Assembly: GCA_965223165.1 (NCBI GenBank)
Contig: CBDCVQ010000013.1
Span: 1 to 64,000 of the forward strand
Direction of reading: 5' to 3'
Origin: JABDMH01 sp965223165
Lineage (GTDB): Bacteria > Bacteroidota > Bacteroidia > Chitinophagales > Saprospiraceae
Length of the DNA: 64,000 bases
Within the stretch, counting starts at the first letter, position 1. Each line of letters opens with the position of its first letter. This document shows positions 50,013-59,916 of this stretch, piece after piece. The notes below the pieces were generated by a model. The model did no database searches and was not told the DNA's origin. It was given only the letters and a program-made list of their open reading frames with translations. Position numbers and translations under genes: made by a program.

Positions 50013-51341
50013 ATGTCGACAGAGAAGGCTCGGAGGTCGCGAGGGGTTAGGCTGATATCGGCGAAGGCGTGGCTCCTCATAGCCATATGTTGGACAATGA
50101 CAGCAGAAGCCCAGTCACTAGTGCGGGTCGAAGGTGGCCAGCTTTACCTCGACGACAAACCCTATTTTTTTGCAGGGACCAACCTTTGGTACGGTGCCCA
50201 GCTCGCAAGCCAACCTGCTGGCCGAGCAAGACTCGTGGCAGAATTGGATCAACTCGCCGATCTAGGTGTGCGCAATCTCCGTCTAATGGCGACCAGTGAG
50301 GGCCCCGATGACGCCCCCTGGCGGGTGACCCCGGCGCTACAGCCGGCTCCGGGTCTCTTCCAAGAGGAGATACTGCAAGGACTGGATTTTGTCCTGGCTG
50401 AAATGAGCAAGCGCCGCATGCGCGCGGTGGTATGTCTGGGCAACTTCTGGCCCTGGACGGGCGGCATGGCTCAATATGTGTCCTGGACAGAGGGCTCTGC
50501 CATTCCGTATCCACCTCCCGCCGAAGGTGGCAGTTGGGTGCGCTATCAACTTTATGCATCGAAGTTCTATGGCTCGCGGGAAGCCATAAAACGATCCCAT
50601 GCGACGATTGAAAGGATCCTTCGCCGTACGAACTCGATCAATGAAGTGCCATATCGGGAGGATCCGACCATCGTGGCCTGGCAATTAGCCAACGAGCCAC
50701 GAGGCATTTTGCGGCCGAGAAAGTACCGTAGGTGGATCAAAGAAACCGCTGGCTTGATCAAGTCGTTGGATACTCGCCATCTCGTCAGTATTGGTAGTGA
50801 GGGCAATACGCCGTCATCTTGGTCGGGCAATCGCTTTGTCAAAGATCATGACTTTGACGATATCGATTATATGACCGTGCACCTGTGGATTCAGAACTGG
50901 GGTTGGTTTGACCCGGCCAACGCGGAGACCACGTACCCCATGGCGCTCGAAAAGGCCAAGACCTATCTCAACGAACACTTGGACCTGGCCACCACGCTGG
51001 GCAAGCCCATGGTGTTGGAGGAGTTTGGCGTGGCGAGAGACGGAGGAAGCCATGATCCGAAGGCTACGACGCGTTGGCGCGATCGATTTTATGGGGACAT
51101 ATTCGCATGGGTGGAGGCTGCGGCCGCAGCGGATTCGGGGCTGATGGGTTGCAATTTTTGGGCATGGGCGGGCTCAGGTCGTCCCGTGCACGAGCTGTGG
51201 CAGCCTGGCGACCCGATGATCGGCGATCCTCCGCATGAGGAGCAGGGATGGTATAGCATATATAATCGGGATGCGTCCACCTTGGATGTCATCCGGGCAC
51301 ATGCGACTAAAATGCGAGCGTTGGTACATGTGGATCGATAG
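50013..51341 (+). CDS. Exported GH5-type (beta-mannanase-like) glycoside hydrolase
   Basis: 442 aa from the ATG at 50013, with a signal peptide ending TAEAQ near residue 34. GGQLYLDDKPYFFAGTNLWYG opens the barrel as in GH5 mannanases. The acid/base is E228 in WQLANEPRG and the nucleophile E337 in VLEEFGV; the catalytic VHLWIQNW region lies between. It likely cleaves beta-mannan or related beta-1,4-glycans outside the cytoplasm. It follows the acyltransferase by four bases, so the two may be cotranscribed, although a functional link is not obvious. Confidence 0.88.
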   Translation: MSTEKARRSRGVRLISAKAWLLIAICWTMTAEAQSLVRVEGGQLYLDDKPYFFAGTNLWYGAQLASQPAGRARLVAELDQLADLGVRNLRLMATSEGPDDAPWRVTPALQPAPGLFQEEILQGLDFVLAEMSKRRMRAVVCLGNFWPWTGGMAQYVSWTEGSAIPYPPPAEGGSWVRYQLYASKFYGSREAIKRSHATIERILRRTNSINEVPYREDPTIVAWQLANEPRGILRPRKYRRWIKETAGLIKSLDTRHLVSIGSEGNTPSSWSGNRFVKDHDFDDIDYMTVHLWIQNWGWFDPANAETTYPMALEKAKTYLNEHLDLATTLGKPMVLEEFGVARDGGSHDPKATTRWRDRFYGDIFAWVEAAAAADSGLMGCNFWAWAGSGRPVHELWQPGDPMIGDPPHEEQGWYSIYNRDASTLDVIRAHATKMRALVHVDR

Positions 51342-51370
51342 CCAGTGAAAGCGTTGACCGAGTCTACCCG

Positions 51371-52171
51371 CTACTCACCCAGTGCTTGCGCACGCTTCAG
51401 GGCTGCGCCAGCTCCCTTTTGCAAGCCCTGTGCCACTTCATTGGCGGCAAAAGATGCCAGCGCCGCTTCGGTGGTGCCACCTCGCGAAGCTACCATCTCG
51501 ATCCATTCCTGGCAGGTGAAGTCGTTTTTGTGGAAGAGCTCGACCGCTCCTTTGAAGGTCTGCCAGGTAAGCAGCTCGGCTTCGGGTGGGCTAAAGCCCA
51601 TTTGTTCGGCCGCCTGCATAATCGCCTGCATGCAGTAAAAGACATAGGCAGGGCCGCTTCCCGAGATTGCAGTGGCTGCATCTAACAATGACTCATCTTC
51701 GACATAGATGGTCTTGCCCGTCGTATTGAGGAGATTCTGTACCATGACCAGCTCCAGTCGGGTCACTTCGTCGGAAGAGGTAAATGCCGTCATCCCCATG
51801 CCTATCTGCGCTGGTAGATTGGGCATGGCGCGAATGACTTTAGTCACACCCAGTCTTTGGCGGATCGTCTCCACCTGGATGCCCGCCATGATGGACAGAT
51901 ACACCTGCTGGCCATCGACAAATTTCTGTAGTGTCGCAAAGAGCTGTTGGACGTCCTGGGGCTTTACGGCCAGGATGATCAGATCAGCGTGGGGCATACA
52001 GGTGTCCGCTTGACCGTGTACTGCGCCGATATCTTCCTTGGCCAGTTCGGTGGCCTTTGGTACGGATTTTTCCAGAATCATCAGCTCCTGGGCAGTCACA
52101 ATGTGTGAGCGCAAGAAGCTTCTGGCATATGTCTGACCCATGTTGCCTCCGCCCACGATCAGGATCTTCAT
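51371..52171 (-). CDS. proC: Pyrroline-5-carboxylate reductase
   Basis: 266 aa. MKILIVGGGNMGQTYARSF is the NAD(P) loop; ILAVKPQDVQQLF and the C-terminal SGSGPAYVFYCMQAIMQAAEQMGFSP...TWQTFKGAVELF...TSxGGTTEAAL-like segment (ASRGGTTEAALASF) are the family signatures. It catalyses the last step of proline synthesis. It is monocistronic, converging on the GH5 gene. Confidence 0.96.
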   Translation of the reverse strand: MKILIVGGGNMGQTYARSFLRSHIVTAQELMILEKSVPKATELAKEDIGAVHGQADTCMPHADLIILAVKPQDVQQLFATLQKFVDGQQVYLSIMAGIQVETIRQRLGVTKVIRAMPNLPAQIGMGMTAFTSSDEVTRLELVMVQNLLNTTGKTIYVEDESLLDAATAISGSGPAYVFYCMQAIMQAAEQMGFSPPEAELLTWQTFKGAVELFHKNDFTCQEWIEMVASRGGTTEAALASFAANEVAQGLQKGAGAALKRAQALGE

Positions 52172-52332
52172 CGTATCTTGCTTTTATTAGATTTGCAAAC
52201 GGTCAAAAGTAGCGAATCTACCGTGACTGGAGGAGCAGCTCATGGAGATACGCCGATGCGTTTGGCTTTGCGCCGTTACCGCACGGCAAGCCGTCTGACC
52301 ATTATTTTCTCACCGGGTGACTAAACTGTACA

Positions 52333-53388
52333 ATGGACACCATAAGCTCACTGCAAATGACAGATTTCATAGGAAGAATCCACATATCCCTGCTCGGTCT
52401 GTTGCTGGCAGGATGTTTTGCCACCCAAGCTGATAACGGTATGGAAGAGCCAATGAATGAGCGACCCGAGTACGCGATGGCCATTCACGGTGGTGCTGGG
52501 GTGATCACTAAGGCAAACATGAGCGACGAGCGCGAGGCGGCATACCTGGCCTCGATGCACAAGGCCTTGGATATAGGTGAAAAAATCTTAAAGGAAGGCG
52601 GTTCTGCCATTGATGCCGTGGTTGCCACCGTCATTTCCATGGAGGATGACTCGCTGTTTAATGCTGGTCGCGGCTCCGTATTTACCCATGAGGGCATTAA
52701 CGAAATGGATGCCTCGATCATGGATGGCACGGATCTGAATGCGGGTGCGGTAGGGGGCGTCACCAACCTCAAGAACCCCATTCTTGCCGCTCGGGCGGTG
52801 CTCGAAGCATCCGATCACGTCATGCTGTCGGGCAAAGGCGCTGAGCAGTTTGCTGTTGAGCAAGGGCTCGAGACCGTCGACGGATCCTATTTCCGCACGG
52901 GTCGGCGGTGGAAGTCCCTGCAGAACCTGCTCAAAGAGGACCCGGAAAGCACGGAGTTAGATCACGCCGACAGCAAGCATGGTACGGTGGGAGCCGTAGC
53001 GCTGGACCGTCATGGCAATCTAGCCGCAGCGACATCGACCGGAGGCATGACAAACAAGAAGTATAATCGAATTGGCGACTCCCCCATCATCGGCGCCGGC
53101 ACCTATGCCAACAACCAGACCTGTGCCGTCTCCAGCACCGGTCATGGGGAGTACTTCATCCGCTATGCCGTTGCCCATGCGATATCCGCGCAGATGGAGT
53201 ACGGCGACAAGACGCTTTCGGAGGCGGGTGATCATGTAATCCATAAGCAGCTCGTCGACGCGGGCGGCACCGGTGGAGTGATATCGGTCGACAAATACGG
53301 CAATGTGCACATGCCATTTAATACGGAGGGCATGTATCGCGGCTACATCACGCCAGACCAGCGAGTGGTAAAGATATACGGCGAGTAA
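52333..53388 (+). CDS. Isoaspartyl peptidase/L-asparaginase (Ntn hydrolase), lipoprotein
   Basis: 351 aa; an alternative ATG at 52357 gives a cleaner lipoprotein signal (LLGLLLAGC). IHGGAGVITKANM, NAGRGSVFTHEG, MDASIMDGTDLNAGAVGGV and the autoprocessing site SKHGTVGAVALD, with nucleophile Thr218, identify the type III Ntn asparaginase family. It self-cleaves before Thr218 and hydrolyses isoaspartyl dipeptides or asparagine, here in the periplasm. It is followed 20 bp later by a GT2 gene. Confidence 0.93.
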   Translation: MDTISSLQMTDFIGRIHISLLGLLLAGCFATQADNGMEEPMNERPEYAMAIHGGAGVITKANMSDEREAAYLASMHKALDIGEKILKEGGSAIDAVVATVISMEDDSLFNAGRGSVFTHEGINEMDASIMDGTDLNAGAVGGVTNLKNPILAARAVLEASDHVMLSGKGAEQFAVEQGLETVDGSYFRTGRRWKSLQNLLKEDPESTELDHADSKHGTVGAVALDRHGNLAAATSTGGMTNKKYNRIGDSPIIGAGTYANNQTCAVSSTGHGEYFIRYAVAHAISAQMEYGDKTLSEAGDHVIHKQLVDAGGTGGVISVDKYGNVHMPFNTEGMYRGYITPDQRVVKIYGE

Positions 53389-53408
53389 TCCCAAATCTTT
53401 GCCCCTCG

Positions 53409-54104
53409 GTGCAGTCGATTAGTGTCATCATTCCCACCCTTAATGAGCGGCAGAACCTGGAGCGGCTATTGCCTCTGCTGCGATCGCAACTTCGAGATGG
53501 TCAAATCCATTTGTTGGTGGTAGATGGGGGCAGCACGGATGGTACCGTTGAATATGTGGAATCGCTGGGCGTGCCTGTGGAGCGCACCGTCCGCGGACGA
53601 GCGATCCAGATGAACGCGGGGGCACGTATGACCGATGGTGAGGTCTTGTACTTCGTGCATGGCGACACGCTGCCGCCGGCCACCTTTACGCAGGACATCT
53701 CACAGGCCATTGCCGAGGGCTATGCCCTAGGGTGTTATCGATTTGCCTTTGATCAGCCGGACACCTTGCTAAAGATCAACGCCTACTTCACCCGATTTCA
53801 ACGGTCCTGGTGTCGAGGGGGCGACCAAAGTCTCTTCATCCAGCGGTATGTGTTTGAGGAGTTGGGAGGATTCGATGAATCCTTTGTCATCATGGAAGAC
53901 TTTGATCTGATGCGACGAGCCAGCGGTCGCTATCCCTTCAAGATCATGCCGAAGGACATTGTCGTCTCTGCCCGCAAGTATCGGGATAACAGCTATTTTC
54001 GGGTGCAGCTGGCCAACCTGGTGGTGTACAATATGTTCAGGTTGCGCTATCCGCCCCCTCGCATCCTTGCGACCTATCGAAAGCTCATCCATTATCGTAG
54101 CTGA
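53409..54104 (+). CDS. Glycosyltransferase family 2 (TIGR04283-type)
   Basis: 231 aa starting at GTG 53409. ISVIIPTLNERQNLERLLPLL, LLVVDGGSTDGTVEYV, GRAIQMNAGARMTDGEVLYFVHGDTLPP and CRGGDQSLFIQRYVFEELGGFDE are the marks of the TIGR04283 group, often found with radical SAM/selenodomain genes; none is present here. The N-terminal GT-A domain has the DxD-like HGDT. It is a cytoplasmic sugar transferase with unknown acceptor, just ahead of an acetyltransferase. Confidence 0.9.
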   Translation: MQSISVIIPTLNERQNLERLLPLLRSQLRDGQIHLLVVDGGSTDGTVEYVESLGVPVERTVRGRAIQMNAGARMTDGEVLYFVHGDTLPPATFTQDISQAIAEGYALGCYRFAFDQPDTLLKINAYFTRFQRSWCRGGDQSLFIQRYVFEELGGFDESFVIMEDFDLMRRASGRYPFKIMPKDIVVSARKYRDNSYFRVQLANLVVYNMFRLRYPPPRILATYRKLIHYRS

Positions 54105-54163
54105 CCCGTTGCACTGCAAAATGCTGTATCATTGCCAGATATCATCACCTCTCATCGGATACA

Positions 54164-54706
54164 ATGTTTCGCACGTCTGATAGAATAGATGTTGGCAAGG
54201 AGCTACACCTCACTGTGGTGGATCATGCCGACAGCGAAAGCCTCGTTAAGTACCTCAACGCCACGGAGATCTACGACCAGACCTGCTCGATTCCTCATCC
54301 CTACACGGCGGCAGACGCGTCTACCTTTATCACCGCTGTACTGGCCTATGAAAAGGAGCATGGCGTCCAGCGGGATTGGGCCATCCGCCTTTCTTCTGGC
54401 GAAATGATCGGCGGCATCGGGTTGCTCTATGATCACGGCTTGCAATCGCATCGCTCTTCCTTCGGCTACTGGCTGGCCAAGCCTTACTGGAATCGCGGAT
54501 GGATGACCCAGGTCGTGCAAACTTTCACCGATCATGTCTTTAGTGCCCGTGGGCTAGATCGACTAGAAGCCCATGTGTTCGCCGGCAACCTTGCTTCATG
54601 TCGCGTGCTCGAAAAGGTCGGCTTCGAGCAAGAAGGCTACCTGAAAAAGGCATATTTGAAGGAGGGTCGGTATATTGATGCTTTTTTGTGGGCGAAGGTG
54701 CGGTGA
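54164..54706 (+). CDS. GNAT family N-acetyltransferase (RimJ/RimL-like)
   Basis: 180 aa. WAIRLSSGEMIGGIGLLYDHG, then the acetyl-CoA loop FGYWLAKPYWNRGWMTQVVQTFTDHVFSARGLDRLEAHVFAGNLASCRVLEKVGFEQEGYLKKAYLKEGRYIDAFLWAKV is the standard RimJ/RimL arrangement. The substrate may be a ribosomal protein, an amino sugar or a small amine. The 190 bp to the epimerase gene hold no feature I can name. Confidence 0.92.
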   Translation: MFRTSDRIDVGKELHLTVVDHADSESLVKYLNATEIYDQTCSIPHPYTAADASTFITAVLAYEKEHGVQRDWAIRLSSGEMIGGIGLLYDHGLQSHRSSFGYWLAKPYWNRGWMTQVVQTFTDHVFSARGLDRLEAHVFAGNLASCRVLEKVGFEQEGYLKKAYLKEGRYIDAFLWAKVR

Positions 54707-54894
54707 GTGTGGTGACGCGACAGTAGTCCGATGCGGTCGCATTAGTGTCTTTTCTAATATTATAACTACTTTTGAGGGCAAATCATGGGGTCCGGTGCCC
54801 TGGTGATTTCGACGGCGTGCTTGAGTGCTTTGTGGAGCAGATTCAATCGAGCTAGCCCTTAGACTTTGATGTACACACCAATAGCAAGAGTCGC

Positions 54895-55938
54895 ATGAAT
54901 AACCACCTTATTTCAGGAGGATGTGGTTTCGTAGGAAGAAATATGGTACGACGCCTGTACGAAACTACCCACGATCGAATCGTTTTCGTTGATGACTTGT
55001 CGGTGGGACTCCATCCTAGCCAATGGCTTGGACTGCCCAGGCAACGTCAGGACGGTGCGATGGAAGTTTATGGGGAGTCGGAGCGCCTGATTTTCTTAAA
55101 GAGTGACTTTAGGGATGTGCTCAGACATTTACTTGAAGACCCAGAATGGTTTAGAAAGCAATTTCACCTTGACGTCGTGGAATTTGCAGACGTCTTTCAC
55201 TTTGCGGCGATTGTAGGCGGCCGGGCCATGATCGATGGCGATCCGATGAAGGTTGCGTTGGATCTGGCGATCGATGCAGAATTTTTCTACTGGCTGACTA
55301 AGAGTAAACCGCAGCGGGTACTGTATCCCAGCTCTAGCGCGGCCTATCCCATCAGCAAGCAGACGGAAAAGGACGCCATACAGCTCAAGGAGGCTGATAT
55401 TGACTTTGCCAATATGGGACAGCCCGATATGACCTACGGATGGACCAAGCTCACAGGTGAATTCCTCGCTAAGATAGCCGCAGAGCACTACGGCATTCAC
55501 ATTGTTTGCATCCGGCCATTTACTGGGTATGGTGAAGACCAGGATTACTCCTATCCTGTCCCGGCCATTGCCAGAAGGGCGGTTTTGAGAGAAGATCCTT
55601 TCGAGGTTTGGGGCACAGGATATCAGGGACGGGACTTTGTGCATATCGACGACGTGCTGGATTGCGCACTCTTAGCCATGGATAAGATCAAAGATGGAAC
55701 AGCGTTAAATATTGGAATGGGAAGGTTGACCTCCTTTCGGGAAATCATCGAGATCTTTTGTGGCTTTGCGGGCTATAGTCCTGAGATCAAATGCCTTCTT
55801 GACAAGCCGGTCGGGGTGCATTCGAGGTATTGTAGCATTGATTTTGCCAGGCAGCGTTTAGGGTGGACACCTAAGATATCGGTCGAGCAGGGACTGCGAA
55901 GGGTGTACGATCATGTAGCCGCTTTGGAACAAGCGTAA
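54895..55938 (+). CDS. NAD-dependent epimerase/dehydratase (extended SDR)
   Basis: 347 aa. ISGGCGFVGRNMV is the NAD loop, VLYPSSSAAYPIS supplies the Ser, and YGWTKLTGE the Tyr-Lys pair. C-terminal VWGTGYQGRDFVHIDDVLDC and LNIGMGRLTSFREIIE place it with nucleotide-sugar epimerases/dehydratases (e.g. GDP-mannose or UDP-sugar types). It is first in a plus-strand cluster for surface polysaccharide, ten bases before a GT4 gene. The exact sugar is not determined. Confidence 0.9.
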   Translation: MNNHLISGGCGFVGRNMVRRLYETTHDRIVFVDDLSVGLHPSQWLGLPRQRQDGAMEVYGESERLIFLKSDFRDVLRHLLEDPEWFRKQFHLDVVEFADVFHFAAIVGGRAMIDGDPMKVALDLAIDAEFFYWLTKSKPQRVLYPSSSAAYPISKQTEKDAIQLKEADIDFANMGQPDMTYGWTKLTGEFLAKIAAEHYGIHIVCIRPFTGYGEDQDYSYPVPAIARRAVLREDPFEVWGTGYQGRDFVHIDDVLDCALLAMDKIKDGTALNIGMGRLTSFREIIEIFCGFAGYSPEIKCLLDKPVGVHSRYCSIDFARQRLGWTPKISVEQGLRRVYDHVAALEQA

Positions 55939-55948
55939 GACTAGAGAG

Positions 55949-57268
55949 ATGAGTACAAGGATTGTTTGTTTTGGAGCCGGACCTGCGTTCAAAGGTGGCA
56001 TGTCCAATTACAATACTTCCCTGGCAAGGGCGCTAGATCATAACCCCGATGTAGAAGTCGAGATCGTTTCTTGGTCACAGCAATATCCGAGCATAGTACC
56101 TCGAGAGTTTAGAGATCTGCGCAGCAAGCAGGACTTTCTTGAGGGGACCGATATCAAGTGTCGGTACTTGACCAACTACAATAGGCCGGGGACCTGGTCA
56201 GCGACTGCCAAGTACATTGCCTCCTTGCAGCCTGCGATGGTGATCATTCAGTGGTCAATCGCAATCCAAGGACTGCCCATTGGTCATATCATTCGGAGGC
56301 TAAAGAGACTTAGTGCGTGCGAAATTATCGTGGACCTCCACTTCGTGGTTCAGAAGGAACAAAGTCGAATCGATAAGATCTGCACCAAGTATGGCATTTC
56401 CAGAGCTGACACGTACATCGTGCATGCATTGAGGACCTATGAAGAGCTGAGGGCCCTGTTTCCCCAACAAGAGTTTTCTCTCACGAGGTCTGGTAGACGT
56501 GCAGCCGAGGGTGAAAGCACCAAGGCTGTCCTCCAGCTTTTTCACCCCATTTATGATCTCTACGCACCCGATCCGTCATTCGATGTACAAGCCTTTAGAG
56601 AGGCCCATGGGCTGAAGGAAAAGGTCTTCCTGTTCTTCGGATTTATCAGGAAGTACAAGGGGCTGCACAATGCCATCAGATCTTTTCACAAGGTTTCTCA
56701 GGAGCGTGAAAACATATCGCTGCTCATCTGTGGTGAATCCTTTTGGAAAACCCTGGATGCTGATAGTCGGGTCACCAAGACCAAGAGGCTGTTGTTTAAG
56801 ATTGCCAAGAGGCTGTTGCTGGGTTCGGGAGAAGATGAGGGAGATTATCGTCCCTTGGCATTGGTGGATGAGCTCGGTGTCAAAGACGTTGTAGTATTCA
56901 ATGAGTTCATACCCAATGAGGACGTACATAAGTATTTTCAATCCTCCGACTTCGTCGTATTATTCTATGAGTACGCAACACCGTCAGGCATCGAGTCTTT
57001 GAGCTATAATTTTGGCCTGCCTATTCTGGCTACCGATGTGGGGCATTTCCCGGAGACAATCTCTGACGGCGAGAATGGTTATTTAGCAGAGAGAGACAAT
57101 GTTGATTCCATGGCTGCTGCGATGATCAGGATGTTGGATTTTCCGGTTTCGCGGGAAAACGTCCAGGAAGTCAGCCAATCACTAAGTTGGAAGGCTTATG
57201 CTTCCGCGATTTTGAATGCTGAGGATGTTCCAAGTGCTTCTGATCCCCAGACAGTAACTGCAGAATAG
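55949..57268 (+). CDS. Glycosyltransferase, GT4 family
   Basis: 439 aa. The N-terminal FGAGPAFKGGMSNYNTSLARAL is the GT-B opening; KVFLFFGFIRKYKGLHNAIRSF (phosphate/nucleotide site) and the C-terminal EYATPSGIESLSYNFGLPILATDVGHFPETISDGENGYL match GT4, with the E-x7-E-like pair in PSGIESLSYNFGLP. It transfers a sugar in assembly of the surface polymer. It is spaced by ten bases from the epimerase and eight from yfhO. Confidence 0.9.
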   Translation: MSTRIVCFGAGPAFKGGMSNYNTSLARALDHNPDVEVEIVSWSQQYPSIVPREFRDLRSKQDFLEGTDIKCRYLTNYNRPGTWSATAKYIASLQPAMVIIQWSIAIQGLPIGHIIRRLKRLSACEIIVDLHFVVQKEQSRIDKICTKYGISRADTYIVHALRTYEELRALFPQQEFSLTRSGRRAAEGESTKAVLQLFHPIYDLYAPDPSFDVQAFREAHGLKEKVFLFFGFIRKYKGLHNAIRSFHKVSQERENISLLICGESFWKTLDADSRVTKTKRLLFKIAKRLLLGSGEDEGDYRPLALVDELGVKDVVVFNEFIPNEDVHKYFQSSDFVVLFYEYATPSGIESLSYNFGLPILATDVGHFPETISDGENGYLAERDNVDSMAAAMIRMLDFPVSRENVQEVSQSLSWKAYASAILNAEDVPSASDPQTVTAE

Positions 57269-57275
57269 AAAGAGG

Positions 57276-59819
57276 ATGAACAAAAAACAAGTTATATCAA
57301 AGGTCTGGCCTCACCTGTTGGTTCTCGTCAGCTTTCTGGCGATCGCCTCGGCCTATTTCTATCCTCAGTTGCAGGGCAAGAAGCTGCAGCAGGGAGATAT
57401 CATTTCGTTTCAGGCCATGAGAGGAGAGCTGGAGCATTATGAGGAGCTATCGGGCGAAGAGTACTATTGGAACAACGGAATGTTTTCCGGCATGCCATGG
57501 GGACTTCTTAGCTACTCAAGAGACTGTAATCTAACCCGGCAAATTGGGTCTTTGATGCAACTGGGGACCAGAAGTCCCATGGCACCATTTGTGGGTGCAA
57601 TGGTCTGCATGTATATATGCTTGCTTTTATTAGGTGCTCCATTGTGGATTAGTGCGGTTGGTGCATGTGCCTTCGCTTTGAATACGAACTACCTTGTTCT
57701 GTGGGAGGCGGGACATACCAGCAAGTTTGTGGTCATATCTTTCTTCCCGCTAGTACTTGCTGGTCTACTCCTCGCTCTCCGGAAAAGATTAGTGGTCGGT
57801 GGTCTACTATTTGCCATAGGGATATCCCTTAGCATTTCGCATGCTCACGTCCAAATGGTATACTACTTTGCTCTTATTCTGGTTGTGTTCCTAGCGGTGT
57901 ATTTTGTAGTGGATATTAAAAAGCCATCACTTGCAGACCTTGCAAAACTTGCGGCGACTCTTGCCATCTCAGCTGCCATAGGTGTCTTATGCAATTTTGG
58001 GCAACTTGCATCGTCGCAACAATATGCCAACGACACGATGAGAGGTGCTCCCATACTTGAGCGACCTGGTGGAGCAGAGGCTACTTCAAGCAGTGAGGTA
58101 GAAGGCCTAGAGTGGAACTATGCCATGCAATGGAGCAACAATACCTGGGATGTAGCCAGTCTCTTGGTACCCAGAATCGTAGGTGGTTCCTCCAACGAGG
58201 AAGTGAGTGCTGATACTGAAGTCGGGCAATTACTCAGAAGGAGTGGCGCTCCAGCGACAGCAGATGGTATGTACCAGGCACCGACCTATTGGGGCAGCTT
58301 ACCATTCACAAGTGGGCCATATTACAGTGGGGTCCTGGTCTTGTTGTTATTTTGTTTTGCCCTACTAGTCACAAAGCCGGCGTCAAGATGGGCTATTATT
58401 AGCGCTTGTGTTTTCTTATGCGTCTTATCGCTTGGTAAGAACGCTGAGTGGATTAATCGATTGCTGTTTGAGGGCTTACCGAAATTCAATTCGTTTCGTT
58501 CGCCAAATTCGATCATGAATGTAGTGCCTCCCCTCTTGGTAATACCGGCATTCGTGGCTTTGGGTAAAATATTTGCAGGTGGTGACAGGGAGTATCTCTA
58601 TCGAAAATTCTTTCGCGCAACTTTGATCGTCGGTGGGATGTGTCTGCTGGCTATGGCATTCGGTGCTTTCTTATTCAGGTACAGCGCCGCCGGAGATGCT
58701 AATTATTCAGAGGGGGTCAAAGCTGCTTTTGTTGCCACTAGGAGACAAATCTTGATGGCTGATGCAGGCAGGTCGCTTTTTTTCATGCTGGCAGGAGCGT
58801 CCTTGGTCCTCCTATACTTGAAAGGTAGACTCCAGTCCAAATGGCTAGTGTACGGCCTTTTGTCAGCCCTTGTGATAATTGACCTGTGGGGGGTGGGTAA
58901 ACGCTACTTGGATGAAAGCAATTTTGTGACCCCTAGTGCGTACGAGGCCAATTTTGCCCCTAGACCAGTGGACGAGCAAATATCAGCTCTGGAACCTAAA
59001 GGTCGACCTTATTATCGCGTTTTAGATCTATCGATCAATACATTTAATTCATCGAGCTTATCCAAGCACCACAATACTATTGGAGGATATCACCCGGCGA
59101 AACTCCAGCGGTACCAGGATGTGATTGATTATTACATTTCCAAGGGGGATCAACAGGTGCTAGATATGCTTAATGCCAAGTACATCATCGACCGCCAGGG
59201 ACAACTGCAGGTAAATAGCGGTGCATTCGGAAATGCATGGTTAGTTCAAAATTTGAAGATGGTTGACAGCCCTCTTGCTGAAATCAATGCACTGGCGCAA
59301 ACCGAACTCTCGACGCAAGCCGTAGTACATGAGGCGGAGTTTGGCGAGATCTTGCAAGGATTTGCTGGGGGATCTGGTCAAGGGATCATAGAACTGATCG
59401 ATTATGAGCCCAATCGGCTAGTCTATAGCTGCAGTTCTATAGGCGAAAATGTAGCTGTGTTCTCAGAGATCTGGTATGGACCCGACAAGGGATGGGAGGC
59501 GACGATAGATGGTGTACCAGCCGAAATGTTTCGGGCAAATTATCTGCTGAGAGCACTCAAGGTACCAGACGGTCAACACGAGATCGTATTTAGTTTTCAG
59601 CCAAAGCTTGGTGGCTTTGCTAAGATCCTATCGTTGATCTCTTCGCTAGCGCTTCTTTTGGTTCTGATCGGTGTCACTGTGGTAGAGGCTAAGAAGTGGC
59701 TTGCAGTTTCAGAAGGTGGAGAGGTTGAAAACCAAGGTCGTGCTCAGGTAAAGTCCGGGACTAAGAAGGTAAAGCGTCGCAAGAAAGGGACATCAAAGAG
59801 AAAAGGTAGAAGCCAATGA
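57276..59819 (+). CDS. yfhO: YfhO family multi-spanning membrane protein
   Basis: 847 aa with about a dozen hydrophobic helices in residues 8-530, a soluble region (about 540-790, beginning YEANFAPRPVDEQISAL and containing YNGYHPAKL-like GGYHPAKLQRYQDVIDYYIS), one last helix and a very basic tail (KKVKRRKKGTSKRKG). EAGHTSKFVVISFFPLVLAGLL and SKHHNTIGGYHPAK are family landmarks. YfhO-type proteins in Gram-positives glycosylate lipoteichoic acid; in Bacteroidota the role is unclear but a GT-C-like lipid-linked sugar transferase is likely. It lies inside the polysaccharide cluster. Confidence 0.88.
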   Translation: MNKKQVISKVWPHLLVLVSFLAIASAYFYPQLQGKKLQQGDIISFQAMRGELEHYEELSGEEYYWNNGMFSGMPWGLLSYSRDCNLTRQIGSLMQLGTRSPMAPFVGAMVCMYICLLLLGAPLWISAVGACAFALNTNYLVLWEAGHTSKFVVISFFPLVLAGLLLALRKRLVVGGLLFAIGISLSISHAHVQMVYYFALILVVFLAVYFVVDIKKPSLADLAKLAATLAISAAIGVLCNFGQLASSQQYANDTMRGAPILERPGGAEATSSSEVEGLEWNYAMQWSNNTWDVASLLVPRIVGGSSNEEVSADTEVGQLLRRSGAPATADGMYQAPTYWGSLPFTSGPYYSGVLVLLLFCFALLVTKPASRWAIISACVFLCVLSLGKNAEWINRLLFEGLPKFNSFRSPNSIMNVVPPLLVIPAFVALGKIFAGGDREYLYRKFFRATLIVGGMCLLAMAFGAFLFRYSAAGDANYSEGVKAAFVATRRQILMADAGRSLFFMLAGASLVLLYLKGRLQSKWLVYGLLSALVIIDLWGVGKRYLDESNFVTPSAYEANFAPRPVDEQISALEPKGRPYYRVLDLSINTFNSSSLSKHHNTIGGYHPAKLQRYQDVIDYYISKGDQQVLDMLNAKYIIDRQGQLQVNSGAFGNAWLVQNLKMVDSPLAEINALAQTELSTQAVVHEAEFGEILQGFAGGSGQGIIELIDYEPNRLVYSCSSIGENVAVFSEIWYGPDKGWEATIDGVPAEMFRANYLLRALKVPDGQHEIVFSFQPKLGGFAKILSLISSLALLLVLIGVTVVEAKKWLAVSEGGEVENQGRAQVKSGTKKVKRRKKGTSKRKGRSQ

Positions 59820-59916
59820 CCTTCGGAGTGCTATCTAAAGTAGCCTTACCGGCAATGGACACAATTTTGATGGATAGCATGAGGCAATTCTTTGCCAATG
59901 TCCCCACTTTTGGCCC